This document shows positions 26,993 through 35,319 of a stretch of 64,000 bases of DNA, piece after piece; position 1 is the stretch's first letter; each line of letters starts with the position of its first letter. The stretch is from Bradyrhizobium algeriense. GTDB taxonomy: Bacteria; Pseudomonadota; Alphaproteobacteria; Rhizobiales; Xanthobacteraceae. The notes under the pieces are model-generated. The model did no database searches. It was not told the DNA's origin and saw only the letters and a program-made list of their open reading frames with translations. The stretch is taken from contig NZ_JAZHRV010000001.1 of assembly GCF_036924595.1 (NCBI RefSeq), positions 6,723,501 through 6,787,500 of the forward strand, written 5' to 3'. Both the position numbers and the translations under genes were made by a program.

Positions 26993-27192
26993 GCGGACCC
27001 GCTGCGTAGGCGGGTACTTGACCGCTTCATACCAAAGCGGGCGCGTCATCGCCAGCCCTCCGGACCGTTCTCGGGCCACATTGAACAAGGCCGGGTTCCT
27101 CCGTCGGAGGACGCTCGGGATATTTGATCGCGAAAATCAAAGGAGCCGTCCACCGACGGCTCCAGCTTGCATGCCGGGCTTCGCCTAGCGGC

Positions 27193-28155
27193 CTACGCCT
27201 TGATATTATTCTCCCGCACGACCTGGCCCCAGATGCTGACCTGTTTGGCGAAGAACGTCGAGAACTCCTTGCCGTCGGCGAGCAGCAGCGTCATCTGCTG
27301 CGTCTCCTGCAATTGCGTCGCTACCGCTGGCTCGCTCAGAATCTCTTTCACCGATTTCGCCATGCCGGCGATGATGTCGGGCGGCGTGTCCTTTGGGGCG
27401 AAAACGCCCCACCAGGCCAGCGTCTCGAAATCGGGGAAGCCTGCCTCGATCGCGGTCTGCGTGTCCTTGAGCACAGCCATCCGCTCGCGTCCCATTTGCA
27501 GGATGGGCCGCAGCCTGTTGGTGCCCAGTTGCGCCGTGACCAGAGCCGCCGACCCGATGATCATGTCGACATGGCCGCCGAGCACGTCGTTCATCGCCGG
27601 GCCGCCGCCGCGGTAAGGCACATGCGTGATCTCCACGCCGGCCTTCTTGCCCAGCACCGTCATCGCGAGATGGCCGAGCGTGCCGATGCCGACAGAGGCG
27701 TATTTCACCGCGCCGGGACTTGCCTTGCACGCAGCGACCACGTCGGCAAAGGTCTTGTACGGCCGCTCGGCGTTTGCGGCGAGGACGTAAGGCGCAGTGC
27801 CCACGAGAAACACCGGCACCAGATCCTTCTCGACATCCAGCCCCGGCTTTTCGAGGATCGAGGGAATGACCGCGTGCGAGTCGAAGGTCACCAGGAACGT
27901 CGCGCCGTCAGGCGCGCTCTTGGCGACCTGCACGGCGCCGAGCGAGCCGGCCGCGCCGGATTTGTTCTCCACCAGCACGGTCCGGCCGAGCTTCGTCTGC
28001 AGGTGAGACTGCAGCAAGCGCGCCAGCGCGTCGGTGGAGCCTCCCGGTGGGAACGGCACCACCAGCGTCATGTTCTTGGCCGGCTGCGCCAATGCCGGCG
28101 TCACCGCGAACGCGGCCGAAGCCGCAAGCAGATTGCGTCTGGTAATCTTCACCAA
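27193..28155 (-). CDS. tripartite tricarboxylate transporter-type substrate-binding protein (Bug family)
   Basis: A 320-residue periplasmic binding protein. It has a Tat-like leader (TRRNLLAASAAFAVTPALA) and the Bug/TctC core: MTLVVPFPPGGSTDALARLL, VENKSGAAGSLGAVQVAKSA, and ITHVPYRGGGPAMNDVLGGH, the last giving the two-loop ligand site. No TctA or TctB membrane genes are adjacent, as is common for this amplified family. The ligand is probably a carboxylate. It follows the cupin and RraA-like genes on the same strand, so it may deliver the substrate they process. Confidence 0.9.
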   Translation of the reverse strand: MVKITRRNLLAASAAFAVTPALAQPAKNMTLVVPFPPGGSTDALARLLQSHLQTKLGRTVLVENKSGAAGSLGAVQVAKSAPDGATFLVTFDSHAVIPSILEKPGLDVEKDLVPVFLVGTAPYVLAANAERPYKTFADVVAACKASPGAVKYASVGIGTLGHLAMTVLGKKAGVEITHVPYRGGGPAMNDVLGGHVDMIIGSAALVTAQLGTNRLRPILQMGRERMAVLKDTQTAIEAGFPDFETLAWWGVFAPKDTPPDIIAGMAKSVKEILSEPAVATQLQETQQMTLLLADGKEFSTFFAKQVSIWGQVVRENNIKA

Positions 28156-28221
28156 GTGTCTCCTCCCGATTGTGGCTGCGCTTTTTTGTTTTTTCGCAGA
28201 CTTTGTCTTAAGTGCCGAACC

Positions 28222-28590
28222 TTAAGTGCCGAAGCCGGACCCGGCCTTTTTGTACTCGGGCCGCGGCGGGCTGAAGATGTCAAGCACGCGCGCGCCGTCC
28301 GGTCCAGCCCGCATGGTGTGCGGCACATTTCCCGGCGTGCGCCAGAAATCGCCCTTCTTGACCGGAATTTCCTCACCGCCCTGAACCCGGATGGCCGAGC
28401 CATCGAGCAGCACGCCCCATTGTTCCTCGGGGTGATGATGCAGGGTGCCTTGCGCGTGCGGCGCCAGCGTCACCACCGACAGCATCGCATGCTCGCCGGA
28501 GAAGATTCGCGTCGTGACGCCGGACGCGAGTTCGCGCAACAGGCCATCATGCGGATTGTCGAGATTATGAAATTCGTCCTTCTGACTCAT
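28222..28590 (-). CDS. small cupin-domain protein
   Basis: A 122-residue single cupin. Motif 1 is GTLHHHPEEQWGVLLDGS (metal ligands H, H and E) and motif 2 is GDFWRTPGNVPHTMRAG (last His). Such proteins bind a metal and act as small dioxygenases, isomerases or ligand sensors. It sits between the RraA-like gene and the Bug-type binding protein, with gaps of about 67 bp, so co-transcription is plausible. The reaction cannot be told from sequence. Confidence 0.88.
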   Translation of the reverse strand: MSQKDEFHNLDNPHDGLLRELASGVTTRIFSGEHAMLSVVTLAPHAQGTLHHHPEEQWGVLLDGSAIRVQGGEEIPVKKGDFWRTPGNVPHTMRAGPDGARVLDIFSPPRPEYKKAGSGFGT

Positions 28591-28657
28591 CGTTTCTCCT
28601 TGAAGTGCTTCTTGAAGTGCTCCTTGGCGCCTTCGCGCAGCGATCAGGACTTATCCG

Positions 28658-29296
28658 TCAAGATTTGCCGTAGCTGCCCTGGTAGCGGCCTTCGCGGATC
28701 GAGATGATGGTTTGCTCCTCGCGCGCGATCTGGGCGCGAACCGCTTCCAGCACGGTGGCTGCCGTCGCGGCGGGAAACGACACCACGCCGTCCTCGTCGC
28801 CGACCACGATGTCGCCGGGGGAGATCACCGAGCCCCCGATGGATACCGGCACGTTGATTTCGCCCGGACCGCTCTTGTAGGGCCCGCGATGGATCGCGGC
28901 GCGCGCAAAGCAGGGAAAGTCGGATGCAGCGAAAGCCGAGACGTCACGGATCGCGCCGTCGATCACGTAACCGGCAGCGCCGCGATACTCAGCGATGGTC
29001 TTCATGATCTCGCCGACCAGCGCCCGCGTCTCGTCGCCGCCGCCATCGACCACGATCACGTCCCCGGGCCCGACCAGTTCGAGCGCCCGGTGGATCGCAA
29101 GATTGTCGCCCGGCCGCGTGCGCACGGTGAACGCGACGCCCACCAGCTTGCTGCCGCGATGGAACGGCCGCAGGCCTACGGCGCCCGGCAGCCGGGCAAG
29201 GTTGTCGCTGATCACAGAGGTCGGCGCGCCCCTGAGCGCTTCGATCAGCTCGGGCGCAGGCTTCGGCACGCTCGTCATGGCCGTGGTGATGCTCAT
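28658..29296 (-). CDS. RraA-like / 4-carboxy-4-hydroxy-2-oxoadipate aldolase family protein
   Basis: A 212-residue protein of the RraA/HMG-CHA aldolase fold. Conserved patches are APTSVISDNLARLPG, VRTRPGDNLAIHRALELVGP, GDVIVVDGGGDETRALVGEI, and GYVIDGAIRDVSAF, which contains the Gly-x-Ile-x-Asp-Gly-x-x-Arg-Asp pattern with the aldolase Arg and Asp. True RraA binds RNase E, but this context (cupin plus carboxylate binding protein) favours an aldolase or decarboxylase of a dicarboxylic acid. It faces the AraC gene, its probable regulator, across 433 bp. Confidence 0.85.
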   Translation of the reverse strand: MSITTAMTSVPKPAPELIEALRGAPTSVISDNLARLPGAVGLRPFHRGSKLVGVAFTVRTRPGDNLAIHRALELVGPGDVIVVDGGGDETRALVGEIMKTIAEYRGAAGYVIDGAIRDVSAFAASDFPCFARAAIHRGPYKSGPGEINVPVSIGGSVISPGDIVVGDEDGVVSFPAATAATVLEAVRAQIAREEQTIISIREGRYQGSYGKS

Positions 29297-29729
29297 TAAG
29301 ACTGTTTCCCCCCTTGTGTTTAGGCCGGGCTTTTTTCTGCCATTCCGACCGCCGGCGCAACATCGGCAGCCGGCTCCGCGTTACGCGAAGTGCGCGCTGA
29401 ACCGATTGCGTCGGGTCACCGCATGGCACAACACCATGAAGTCCTCCGTTGCCGCACAACAAATAGCATTCCGCATGAGCAGCTATAATGGATTTGCAAC
29501 ACCTCGCCCCGGACCCGGACCGGCGGGTGCGGCCGTCGGCCTCGCCGCCGGCTAAGTCCTTCGAATTCCTCGGTAGTTTTTTCCCGCCTACGGTATCGAA
29601 CGCGCGGCCATGCTCACGCAGCCGGGCCGCAATCGCAACCTCCACCGGCCACACTTGTTAACACGAAGTTAACCAGAGCGTTCGAGGTTAAAGACCGGAT
29701 TCGACGATTCAGGCGCCGGTAACCTCAAA
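29297..29729. other. 433-bp divergent intergenic region
   Basis: This gap holds the divergent control region of the RraA-like operon and the AraC gene. A TATAAT hexamer on the plus strand at 29484-29489 could be a -10 box, but no convincing -35 box was found at 17 bp. No gene, RNA or inverted repeat was recognised. Confidence 0.4.
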
Positions 29730-30686
29730 ATGCTGTTCCAGAACCTTTCGCCTTCACCGGCGCTTTCGATCACGCAATTTTCCGACATCGACGCCTTCCG
29801 GCCGGTCGAATTCGTCGCCGATGCGCGCAGCATCCCGCTGAACCTGGCGAATTTCCATACCGCGCGCGCGATGGTGCAGTTGCCGGGCTGCCAGATCGCC
29901 GTGCTCACCTCGTTTCCCCGCATCGTCGATGTCAGCTACCGCGCGCCGCATGGCGTCGTCATCTTCCAGATCGAGGACGCCTACGAGGTCTCCGTCAACG
30001 GCATGTCCGTGAATCGTCCGGCCTTTATCGGCATGCGCGGCAATCTGGATTTGCAGTTCGTCGAACCCCGTGGATCGCTGCACGCGATCGTCACCCTTGG
30101 CGCCCGCCTGCGGGATCGCGAATGGTTCGATACGCCGGACGAGCTGTGCCCGTTCACGCCGGACCCAGACGCGCTGGCGACGGTCAGATCCGTCACAACA
30201 GGTATTTTGCAGGCGGCTTCCGCCAGACCGGACCTGTTGCAGGAGCCGCGCTCGGCGCTTGCAATGCAGGAGGGCCTGCTGCTCGCTATCGACGAAATGT
30301 TCCGCAGCGGCAGAGCGCCGGAATTGGCGGGCCGGCTTGCAAGCAGGAGCTATTGCCGCCTCGTTCGCAGGATCGACGACTATGTCGCGTTTCATGCCGC
30401 CTCGGCGATCTACAGCGCCGACCTCGCCGAACAATGCGGCGTCTCGGTCAGAACCCTGGGCACGGCGGTGGCAAGCGTCCGCGGCATGAGCCTGCATCGT
30501 TATTTGCGTCTCAAGCAGCTTTGGTCGGCCCGCGCACAACTCGTGAAAGGGTCCGACGCCATCACCGTGACGTCGTGCGCCCGAGCCAACGGCTTCCATC
30601 ACATGGGCGAATTCGCCAGGCTCTATCGCGCAACGTTCCATGAAACGGCATCGCGCACCTTGGCCCGCGCGCGAGGAACCGACTGA
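29730..30686 (+). CDS. AraC family transcriptional regulator
   Basis: A 318-residue protein. The C-terminal 100 residues form the double-HTH AraC domain: VRRIDDYVAFHAASAIYSAD, LAEQCGVSVRTLGTAVASVRG, the MSLHRYLRLKQLWSARAQL helix, and VTSCARANGFHHMGEFARLY. The N-terminal 200 residues resemble the cupin-like sensing region of AraC regulators of aromatic and solvent-responsive genes. It is divergent from the RraA-cupin-binding protein set and probably activates it. The 3' end runs into a tandem duplication that includes its stop codon. Confidence 0.9.
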   Translation: MLFQNLSPSPALSITQFSDIDAFRPVEFVADARSIPLNLANFHTARAMVQLPGCQIAVLTSFPRIVDVSYRAPHGVVIFQIEDAYEVSVNGMSVNRPAFIGMRGNLDLQFVEPRGSLHAIVTLGARLRDREWFDTPDELCPFTPDPDALATVRSVTTGILQAASARPDLLQEPRSALAMQEGLLLAIDEMFRSGRAPELAGRLASRSYCRLVRRIDDYVAFHAASAIYSADLAEQCGVSVRTLGTAVASVRGMSLHRYLRLKQLWSARAQLVKGSDAITVTSCARANGFHHMGEFARLYRATFHETASRTLARARGTD

Positions 30687-30711
30687 TTCTTGCCACCGAC
30701 TGATTCTTGCC
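30678..30711 (+). repeat. 17-bp tandem duplication at AraC stop codon
   Basis: ACCGACTGATTCTTGCC occurs twice head to tail at 30678-30694 and 30695-30711. The first copy contains the AraC stop codon, so the duplication does not alter the protein. It is a recent slippage-type event. The rest of the gap to 30970 shows nothing recognisable. Confidence 0.85.
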
Positions 30712-30970
30712 ACAATGTGTCGCACTTATCCGCTCGCTCTTAGATGGTGCGCCTGGAATCGCTGCAGTATCGTGCGCGCCTCGTGCCTTGCCGTTGAATT
30801 TCTTCGATAATTTTCAATGACATAGCACTGTGTTCCATCGGTCACATCTACCGGATAGAGTCACAACGACAGCGGGAAAATCGCGCAATTTCGGGGTGAC
30901 AGCGCTGCCAAAATGATGACAATCGGCTCAATCAAAGTTCCCTAGAGAATTCGACTGGAGAGTACCGTCC

Positions 30971-31615
30971 GTGATCGCCTCACGTGCATCTTCGTTTGTT
31001 GTTGCCACCATCGGGAGCCTCGTCGTGCTGGCCCCGGTGCGCTGCGACGCGCAGTGGTGGCGCAGCGCGCCTGTCGATTTCGAATCCTGCGCCGATGTAG
31101 CCGAGAAGGCGAAGACCAAGGAAGAAAAGACGGCGAGGCTCGCCGAATGCAACGCGAAGTACGCCGGCCGCCGCAAGCCCGGCGGCGGCTATACCTATTA
31201 CGACTTCATGCAGGACCGGACCTTCGACATCGCAGGCCCCAACCCGACGCCGGAAGAGCAGAAGAAAATCGACGAGCAATATACCGCCTACCTCGAGCGC
31301 GAGCGGCGCAACCACATCGCCGCGGCGCTGGCGGCCAAGCAGCAACAGCCGGAGCCGCCGCAGGGGCAGGCGCAGGAGTGGCAGCAGGTTTCGCTGCGCA
31401 CCGAATTGATATCTCCTCCACCGGCTGAAACCGAAAAGGTGCCGGTGCCGGTGGCAAGTCCGGTCAAGCAGGCGGCACGCATCAGGGCTGCTCAATGCGC
31501 CAAGAACCAATTCTCTTGCGAATGGCCGCGGCTTTCAGAGAAAGTCAACGAGCTTAAGAAGCTGTTCAACCCGCAGCAACAGCAGCAAGCGGCGGCCAAG
31601 CAGAAGAAGAGCTAG
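30971..31615 (+). CDS. secreted protein of unknown function
   Basis: A 214-residue protein starting at GTG (30971) with GGAGAG upstream. A leader (VATIGSLVVLAPVRCDA) precedes a mature region with a conserved-looking WWRSAPVDFESCADVAEKA and YTYYDFMQDRTFDIAGPNPT. A Lys/Glu-rich helix, a Gln/Pro-rich linker, a two-Cys segment (QCAKNQFSCEW) and a Gln- and Lys-rich tail follow. The four cysteines of the mature part could form disulfides in the periplasm. No family is recognised; it stands alone between convergent and divergent neighbours. Confidence 0.75.
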   Translation: MIASRASSFVVATIGSLVVLAPVRCDAQWWRSAPVDFESCADVAEKAKTKEEKTARLAECNAKYAGRRKPGGGYTYYDFMQDRTFDIAGPNPTPEEQKKIDEQYTAYLERERRNHIAAALAAKQQQPEPPQGQAQEWQQVSLRTELISPPPAETEKVPVPVASPVKQAARIRAAQCAKNQFSCEWPRLSEKVNELKKLFNPQQQQQAAAKQKKS

Positions 31616-31745
31616 ATACCTTCTGTCGTGTTTCTGTCGCCCTTGCGAACGCAGGACGACGTGGAGCAGCGGGTCTGCTCACCACGAGAGTTTCGTGTCA
31701 CCGTGATCATCATCGCCCAGAACTTCCGGTAGGGCGACTTCGGCA

Positions 31746-31955
31746 TCAATGCGCGGGTGCTTTCTTGCCGCGGTGCTTTGGGGCAGGTTTGAGCGCGGGC
31801 TCGACATGCCTGCGCTGCGCCGCCCGCTGTTCCTGCAACCGCGCGTCATAGCCCGGTGACGGTGTCGCGGTCGGCGGCACGGCATAAGCAGGAGCAGGCG
31901 CTCCCCAGACAGCCAGGGCGGCCACCGCCATTAGCGCCAGAACTGTTCGTTTCAT
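31746..31955 (-). CDS. small secreted Pro/Lys-rich peptide
   Basis: A 69-residue protein with a good ribosome site (GGGGGAGA) and a clear leader (MKRTVLALMAVAALAVWGAP, then APAYA). The mature part is about 44 residues, rich in Pro, Arg, Lys and Gln (QEQRAAQRRHVEPALKPAPK). It is not recognised as a known family. The basic, proline-rich exported product could be an envelope-associated or nickel/acid-stress-type small protein, but nothing in the neighbourhood settles it. Confidence 0.6.
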   Translation of the reverse strand: MKRTVLALMAVAALAVWGAPAPAYAVPPTATPSPGYDARLQEQRAAQRRHVEPALKPAPKHRGKKAPAH

Positions 31956-32028
31956 CCGTTTCTCCCCCGGCGCGCCCTGAAATCGCGCAACCGGCCCATT
32001 TCAAGCAAGTCGAGCGCGCTCTGCCAAA

Positions 32029-33036
32029 TCAATTCGCAGCGCGAATCTGCTCCGGCGTCAGGCCGGGCGAGCCCTTGGCCTTGCGCTCGGCCTGCCGGAT
32101 CAGTTCCACGATCCGGCGTGACAGCGGCGCTTCCAGGCCACGACGCTCGGCGATCCCGGTGATGACGCCTTGCAGATAATCGATCTCGGTGCGCCGGCCG
32201 TGCTTCAGATCTTCCCACATCGACGAGCGCGCCTCGGGATCGATTTTCATCGTCCATCCCAGCATCGCCTCGAAGATCGGGTCTGGCAGCCGCAGCAGCG
32301 GCGGCATCCATGCAGCTGGAAGCGGCGTCGGCGAGACCGGCTTGATGCCCTCGGCGCGAATCGCAGCCAAACCTTCCGCCATCTGATCGGCGAACAAGCG
32401 CCGCCATGGCCGCGAGCTGAGTTGCCGGCGCAGCGGCAGATCGCCCAGCGCGTTAAGCGCATTGAGAAGATTGAGCAACAGCTTGCCCCACTGCACGCCG
32501 TCGATGTTGTCGGTCGACCGTATCGTCAGGCCCGGCACCGACAGCTTCCCGGCAGGCAGCGTCTCGTCCTGCTCGATGACAATGCCGCCGGAAGTGGCGC
32601 GATGAAACCGCCCGTTGCCGAGCGCAATCACGTTGAATCCCACCATGCCGCCGAGCACGCGCCGTCCCGGCAGGCGGTTGCGCAGGACGGCAGTGTTGCC
32701 GACACCATTCTGCAGGCTGACGATGACGACATCGGATGGTGCGTGCCTCGCGATGATGTCGGCCATGGCAGCGGTATCTGCGCTCTTGACCGTGACCAGC
32801 ACGATGCCGGCGTCCTCAAAAACGGAAGGATTTTCCGACAATGCGAACCGATCGCGCATGATAGTCTGGTCAAAACCTTCAAAACTCGTCGGCCGCAAGC
32901 CGTGGGCTTCGATTTCAGCGATCACGCGCGGACGCCCCAGCAGCGCAACGCGGCGGCCACCGGCCGCCAGCATGCCGCCGACGAAGCAGCCGATGCTGCC
33001 CGCCCCTGCAATACCGATCGTTTGGCCTGAAACCAT
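32029..33036 (-). CDS. ketopantoate reductase family protein (ApbA/PanE)
   Basis: A 335-residue NADP-dependent oxidoreductase. The N-terminal Rossmann motif is IGIAGAGSIGCFVGGMLAAG, followed by VKSADTAAM and VVIVSLQNGVGNTAVL (the Asn-Gly-x-Gly family motif). The C-terminal catalytic Lys lies in IDGVQWGKLLLNLLNALNAL, with SSMWEDLKHGRRTEIDYLQG late in the protein. The ATG at 33036 (MVSGQTIGIAGAG) is used because upstream residues lack homology. Family members reduce 2-ketopantoate or similar 2-oxo acids; being outside a pantothenate operon, its real substrate is open. Confidence 0.9.
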   Translation of the reverse strand: MVSGQTIGIAGAGSIGCFVGGMLAAGGRRVALLGRPRVIAEIEAHGLRPTSFEGFDQTIMRDRFALSENPSVFEDAGIVLVTVKSADTAAMADIIARHAPSDVVIVSLQNGVGNTAVLRNRLPGRRVLGGMVGFNVIALGNGRFHRATSGGIVIEQDETLPAGKLSVPGLTIRSTDNIDGVQWGKLLLNLLNALNALGDLPLRRQLSSRPWRRLFADQMAEGLAAIRAEGIKPVSPTPLPAAWMPPLLRLPDPIFEAMLGWTMKIDPEARSSMWEDLKHGRRTEIDYLQGVITGIAERRGLEAPLSRRIVELIRQAERKAKGSPGLTPEQIRAAN

Positions 33037-33176
33037 TTCGCCACCCACCGCGTTGCACCGGGTTTCAAATAGCAGAGCGCGCGGACCGTGCCTATCGCAG
33101 GCGCCGGCCGCCCGCTCCTTGTAACCGTCATACGCCACCGTTATGTTTCACGCGGGGCTACGCGGAGGAGACGACC

Positions 33177-33755
33177 ATGGGTTTACTCGACGTACTCAAC
33201 GGCATGCAGAATGGCCCACGCGGCCCGAGCACCCCCAGCGCAAAGGATGAAGGCGGCGGGATGTCGCCCCTCACCATGGCGATCCTGGCGCTGCTGGCCT
33301 GGAAAGGCATCAAGCATTTCAGCGGCAATCAGACCGGCTCCGCGCCGCGCCCCACACCCGCTCCCACACCCGGCAATGTGACTGCCGGCATGCCCGGCGG
33401 CGGCGCGGGCGGTATGAGCGACATGCTCAAGGGCGGATTGGGCGGTCTACTCGCGGGCGGCGCGGCCGGTACCATCCTGAGCGGCGGCCTCGGCGATCTC
33501 CTGAAACAGTTCCAGCAGAACGGACTGGGCGATCAGGCCGACTCGTGGGTCAGCAACGGCCCCAACAAGCAGGTCTCACCCGGCGACCTCGCCAACGCGC
33601 TCGGCGCTGACCAGATCGAGTCCCTCGCCTCCCAAAGCGGCCTCTCGCGCAACGATTTGCTGCAGGGCCTCAGCCAGTTCTTGCCCGACGTCGTCAATCA
33701 CTTGACGCCGGACGGACGCCTGCCGAACGAGAACGAACTGTCGGAACGGATCTGA
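33177..33755 (+). CDS. DUF937 (YidB-like) protein
   Basis: A 192-residue protein with a C-terminal DUF937/YidB domain: GLGDLLKQFQQNGLGDQADS, WVSNGPNKQVSPGDLANAL, and LASQSGLSRNDLLQGLSQFL. A Pro- and Gly-rich linker (about 60-100) and a short hydrophobic patch (MAILALLAWKGIKHF) come first. Function of the family is unknown; it is often seen next to stress-associated small membrane proteins, as here with the GlsB-like gene 67 bp downstream. Confidence 0.85.
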   Translation: MGLLDVLNGMQNGPRGPSTPSAKDEGGGMSPLTMAILALLAWKGIKHFSGNQTGSAPRPTPAPTPGNVTAGMPGGGAGGMSDMLKGGLGGLLAGGAAGTILSGGLGDLLKQFQQNGLGDQADSWVSNGPNKQVSPGDLANALGADQIESLASQSGLSRNDLLQGLSQFLPDVVNHLTPDGRLPNENELSERI

Positions 33756-33822
33756 CGCCGTTTAAGCGGCGCGCGGTCCGCGCCGCTCTGCTTCATCATC
33801 GACGCATCGGAGAGGAACAGCC

Positions 33823-34101
33823 ATGGGCGGCATCATCTGGATCATCGTCGTCGGCTTCGTCGCCGGCATCATCGCGCGCATCCTTTCGCCGGGCCAGAAC
33901 AATCCGACCGGCTTTATCCTGACCACGGTGCTCGGCATCGCCGGCGCGTTTCTGGCGACCTGGATCGGCCAAGCCATCGGCCATTACGGCCCCGATCAGG
34001 GCGCCGGCTTCATCACCGCCACCATCGGCGCGCTGGTGGTGCTGTTCATCTGGAACCGGCTGGTGGCGAGGGGCATGATCTCGGATCCGGGTAACAGGTA
34101 A
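33823..34101 (+). CDS. GlsB/YeaQ/YmgE family membrane protein
   Basis: A 92-residue inner-membrane protein with three hydrophobic helices: GGIIWIIVVGFVAGIIARIL, GFILTTVLGIAGAFLATWIG and FITATIGALVVLFIWNRLVA. The Gly-rich pattern and PGQNNPTG turn are family marks (transglycosylase-associated / stress-response membrane proteins). It is preceded by the DUF937 gene and followed by a palindromic repeat that can end its transcript. Specific function is unknown. Confidence 0.92.
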   Translation: MGGIIWIIVVGFVAGIIARILSPGQNNPTGFILTTVLGIAGAFLATWIGQAIGHYGPDQGAGFITATIGALVVLFIWNRLVARGMISDPGNR

Positions 34102-34111
34102 GTACTTGTAG

Positions 34112-34144
34112 GGTGGGCAAAGGCGCACTTGCGCCGTGCCCACC
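34112..34144. repeat. intergenic palindrome, GGTGGGCA type
   Basis: GGTGGGCA (34112-34119) and GGCGC (34122-34126) pair with GCGCC (34131-34135) and TGCCCACC (34137-34144). The stem follows the GlsB-like gene directly and can act as a terminator for it. This sequence type is a frequent dispersed repeat in Bradyrhizobium-like genomes (general knowledge). Confidence 0.7.
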
Positions 34145-34247
34145 ATTCTCTCACTGCCGCTGTCGTTCCCGGATTTGCGCGGAGCCTGTCATCGGGCGCG
34201 CATTCGCGCGACCCGTTGGCTCCATCGGAGGCTACGATTCCGTGCCC

Positions 34248-35030
34248 TCACAACACCAGATGCATCCCCGCATCCATGCGCACGAACTCGCCGGTCATGT
34301 TGCTCGATGCCGGCGACGCCAGGAAGCACACCAGTTGCGCGATGTCTTCGGCCGTTGAGGCGACCTTCAGCGGCACCTTCGCCACCACGGCGTCGCGCAC
34401 CGCCTTGGCGCCGGCTTCGCCGCGACCCTTGGTGAACCAGGGCGTATCGATATAGCCGGGGCACACCGTGTTGACGCGGATCAGAGGCGCCAGCGCGCGC
34501 GCCAGCGACTGCGTCATGGTGTTGAGCGCGCCCTTGCTGGCGGCATAGGCGACCGAGGAGCCGCCGCCGGAAATGCCGGCGACCGACGACACGTTGACGA
34601 CAGCGGACGGCAGGCCTGAGGCCTTCGCGCCGGCTTCGAGCTGGGCACGCGCCGCGCGGATCATCTGGAACGGCCCGATCGTATTCACGGCGTAGATGCG
34701 CTGAAAATCCTCGGCCGAAAGCCCCTCGAGATCGTGATGCGGCACATGCTTGGTGGTGCCGGCATTGTTGACCAGCACGTCGAGACGGCCCCACGGCGCA
34801 GCCGCTGCCGCAATCTTCCTGCAATCCTCGTCGCGCGATACGTCGCCCTGCACCACGACGACTTCGGCGCCGGCGCTGCGGCAGAGATCGGCGGTCGCTT
34901 CAGCTTCCGCCTTGCTGTTGGAATAGTTGACGACGATGCGCGCGCCGCCCTTTGCCAGAATGGCGGCGGTGGCGGCCCCGAGGCCCGAGGCAGAACCGGT
35001 GACAATCGCGCACAAACCATCCTTCGACAT
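34248..35030 (-). CDS. short-chain dehydrogenase/reductase
   Basis: A 260-residue classical SDR: cofactor motif VTGSASGLGAATA, NAG motif VLVNNAGTT, active-site Ser in VVNVSSVAGISGG, and the Tyr-x3-Lys in AYAASKGALN, with the late VCPGYIDTPWF. GARIVVNYSNSKAEAE after the second strand suggests NADP or NAD use that cannot be fixed by eye. The ATG at 35030 is preferred since GAGGAA is eight bases upstream; the ATG at 35036 is too close to it. It is a stand-alone gene, probably an oxidoreductase of the adjoining acyl-CoA pathway. Confidence 0.93.
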   Translation of the reverse strand: MSKDGLCAIVTGSASGLGAATAAILAKGGARIVVNYSNSKAEAEATADLCRSAGAEVVVVQGDVSRDEDCRKIAAAAAPWGRLDVLVNNAGTTKHVPHHDLEGLSAEDFQRIYAVNTIGPFQMIRAARAQLEAGAKASGLPSAVVNVSSVAGISGGGSSVAYAASKGALNTMTQSLARALAPLIRVNTVCPGYIDTPWFTKGRGEAGAKAVRDAVVAKVPLKVASTAEDIAQLVCFLASPASSNMTGEFVRMDAGMHLVL

Positions 35031-35319
35031 CCGCATTTCCTCTTGTTGCTTTTGGCTGGGTTTCGAACCGCCCGTGGACAGGCTTCACCGCTACCATATC
35101 CCGCGATGACCGGTGTGCAAACTCGGGAAATCCGTTGCGCGGAATTTATTCTTTGCCTGATGACCTTCATGCCACCGCCGCAGGCCGCCCTGCGGACAGC
35201 GCTTGTCACGGCCTTGTCATGGCTATGGCTTTTGCCCATCATAAAGCGCAAGAAAAGACCGCAGCCGACCCGGCATAACCGTCGGGATTGGCATGCCAAT
35301 TTCAAAATCGGGGAACGCT

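Noticed and set aside
27124..28707. 527-codon plus frame opposite the Bug-type binding protein and cupin
   Set aside because: It is antisense to three recognised genes on the minus strand and shows no domain.
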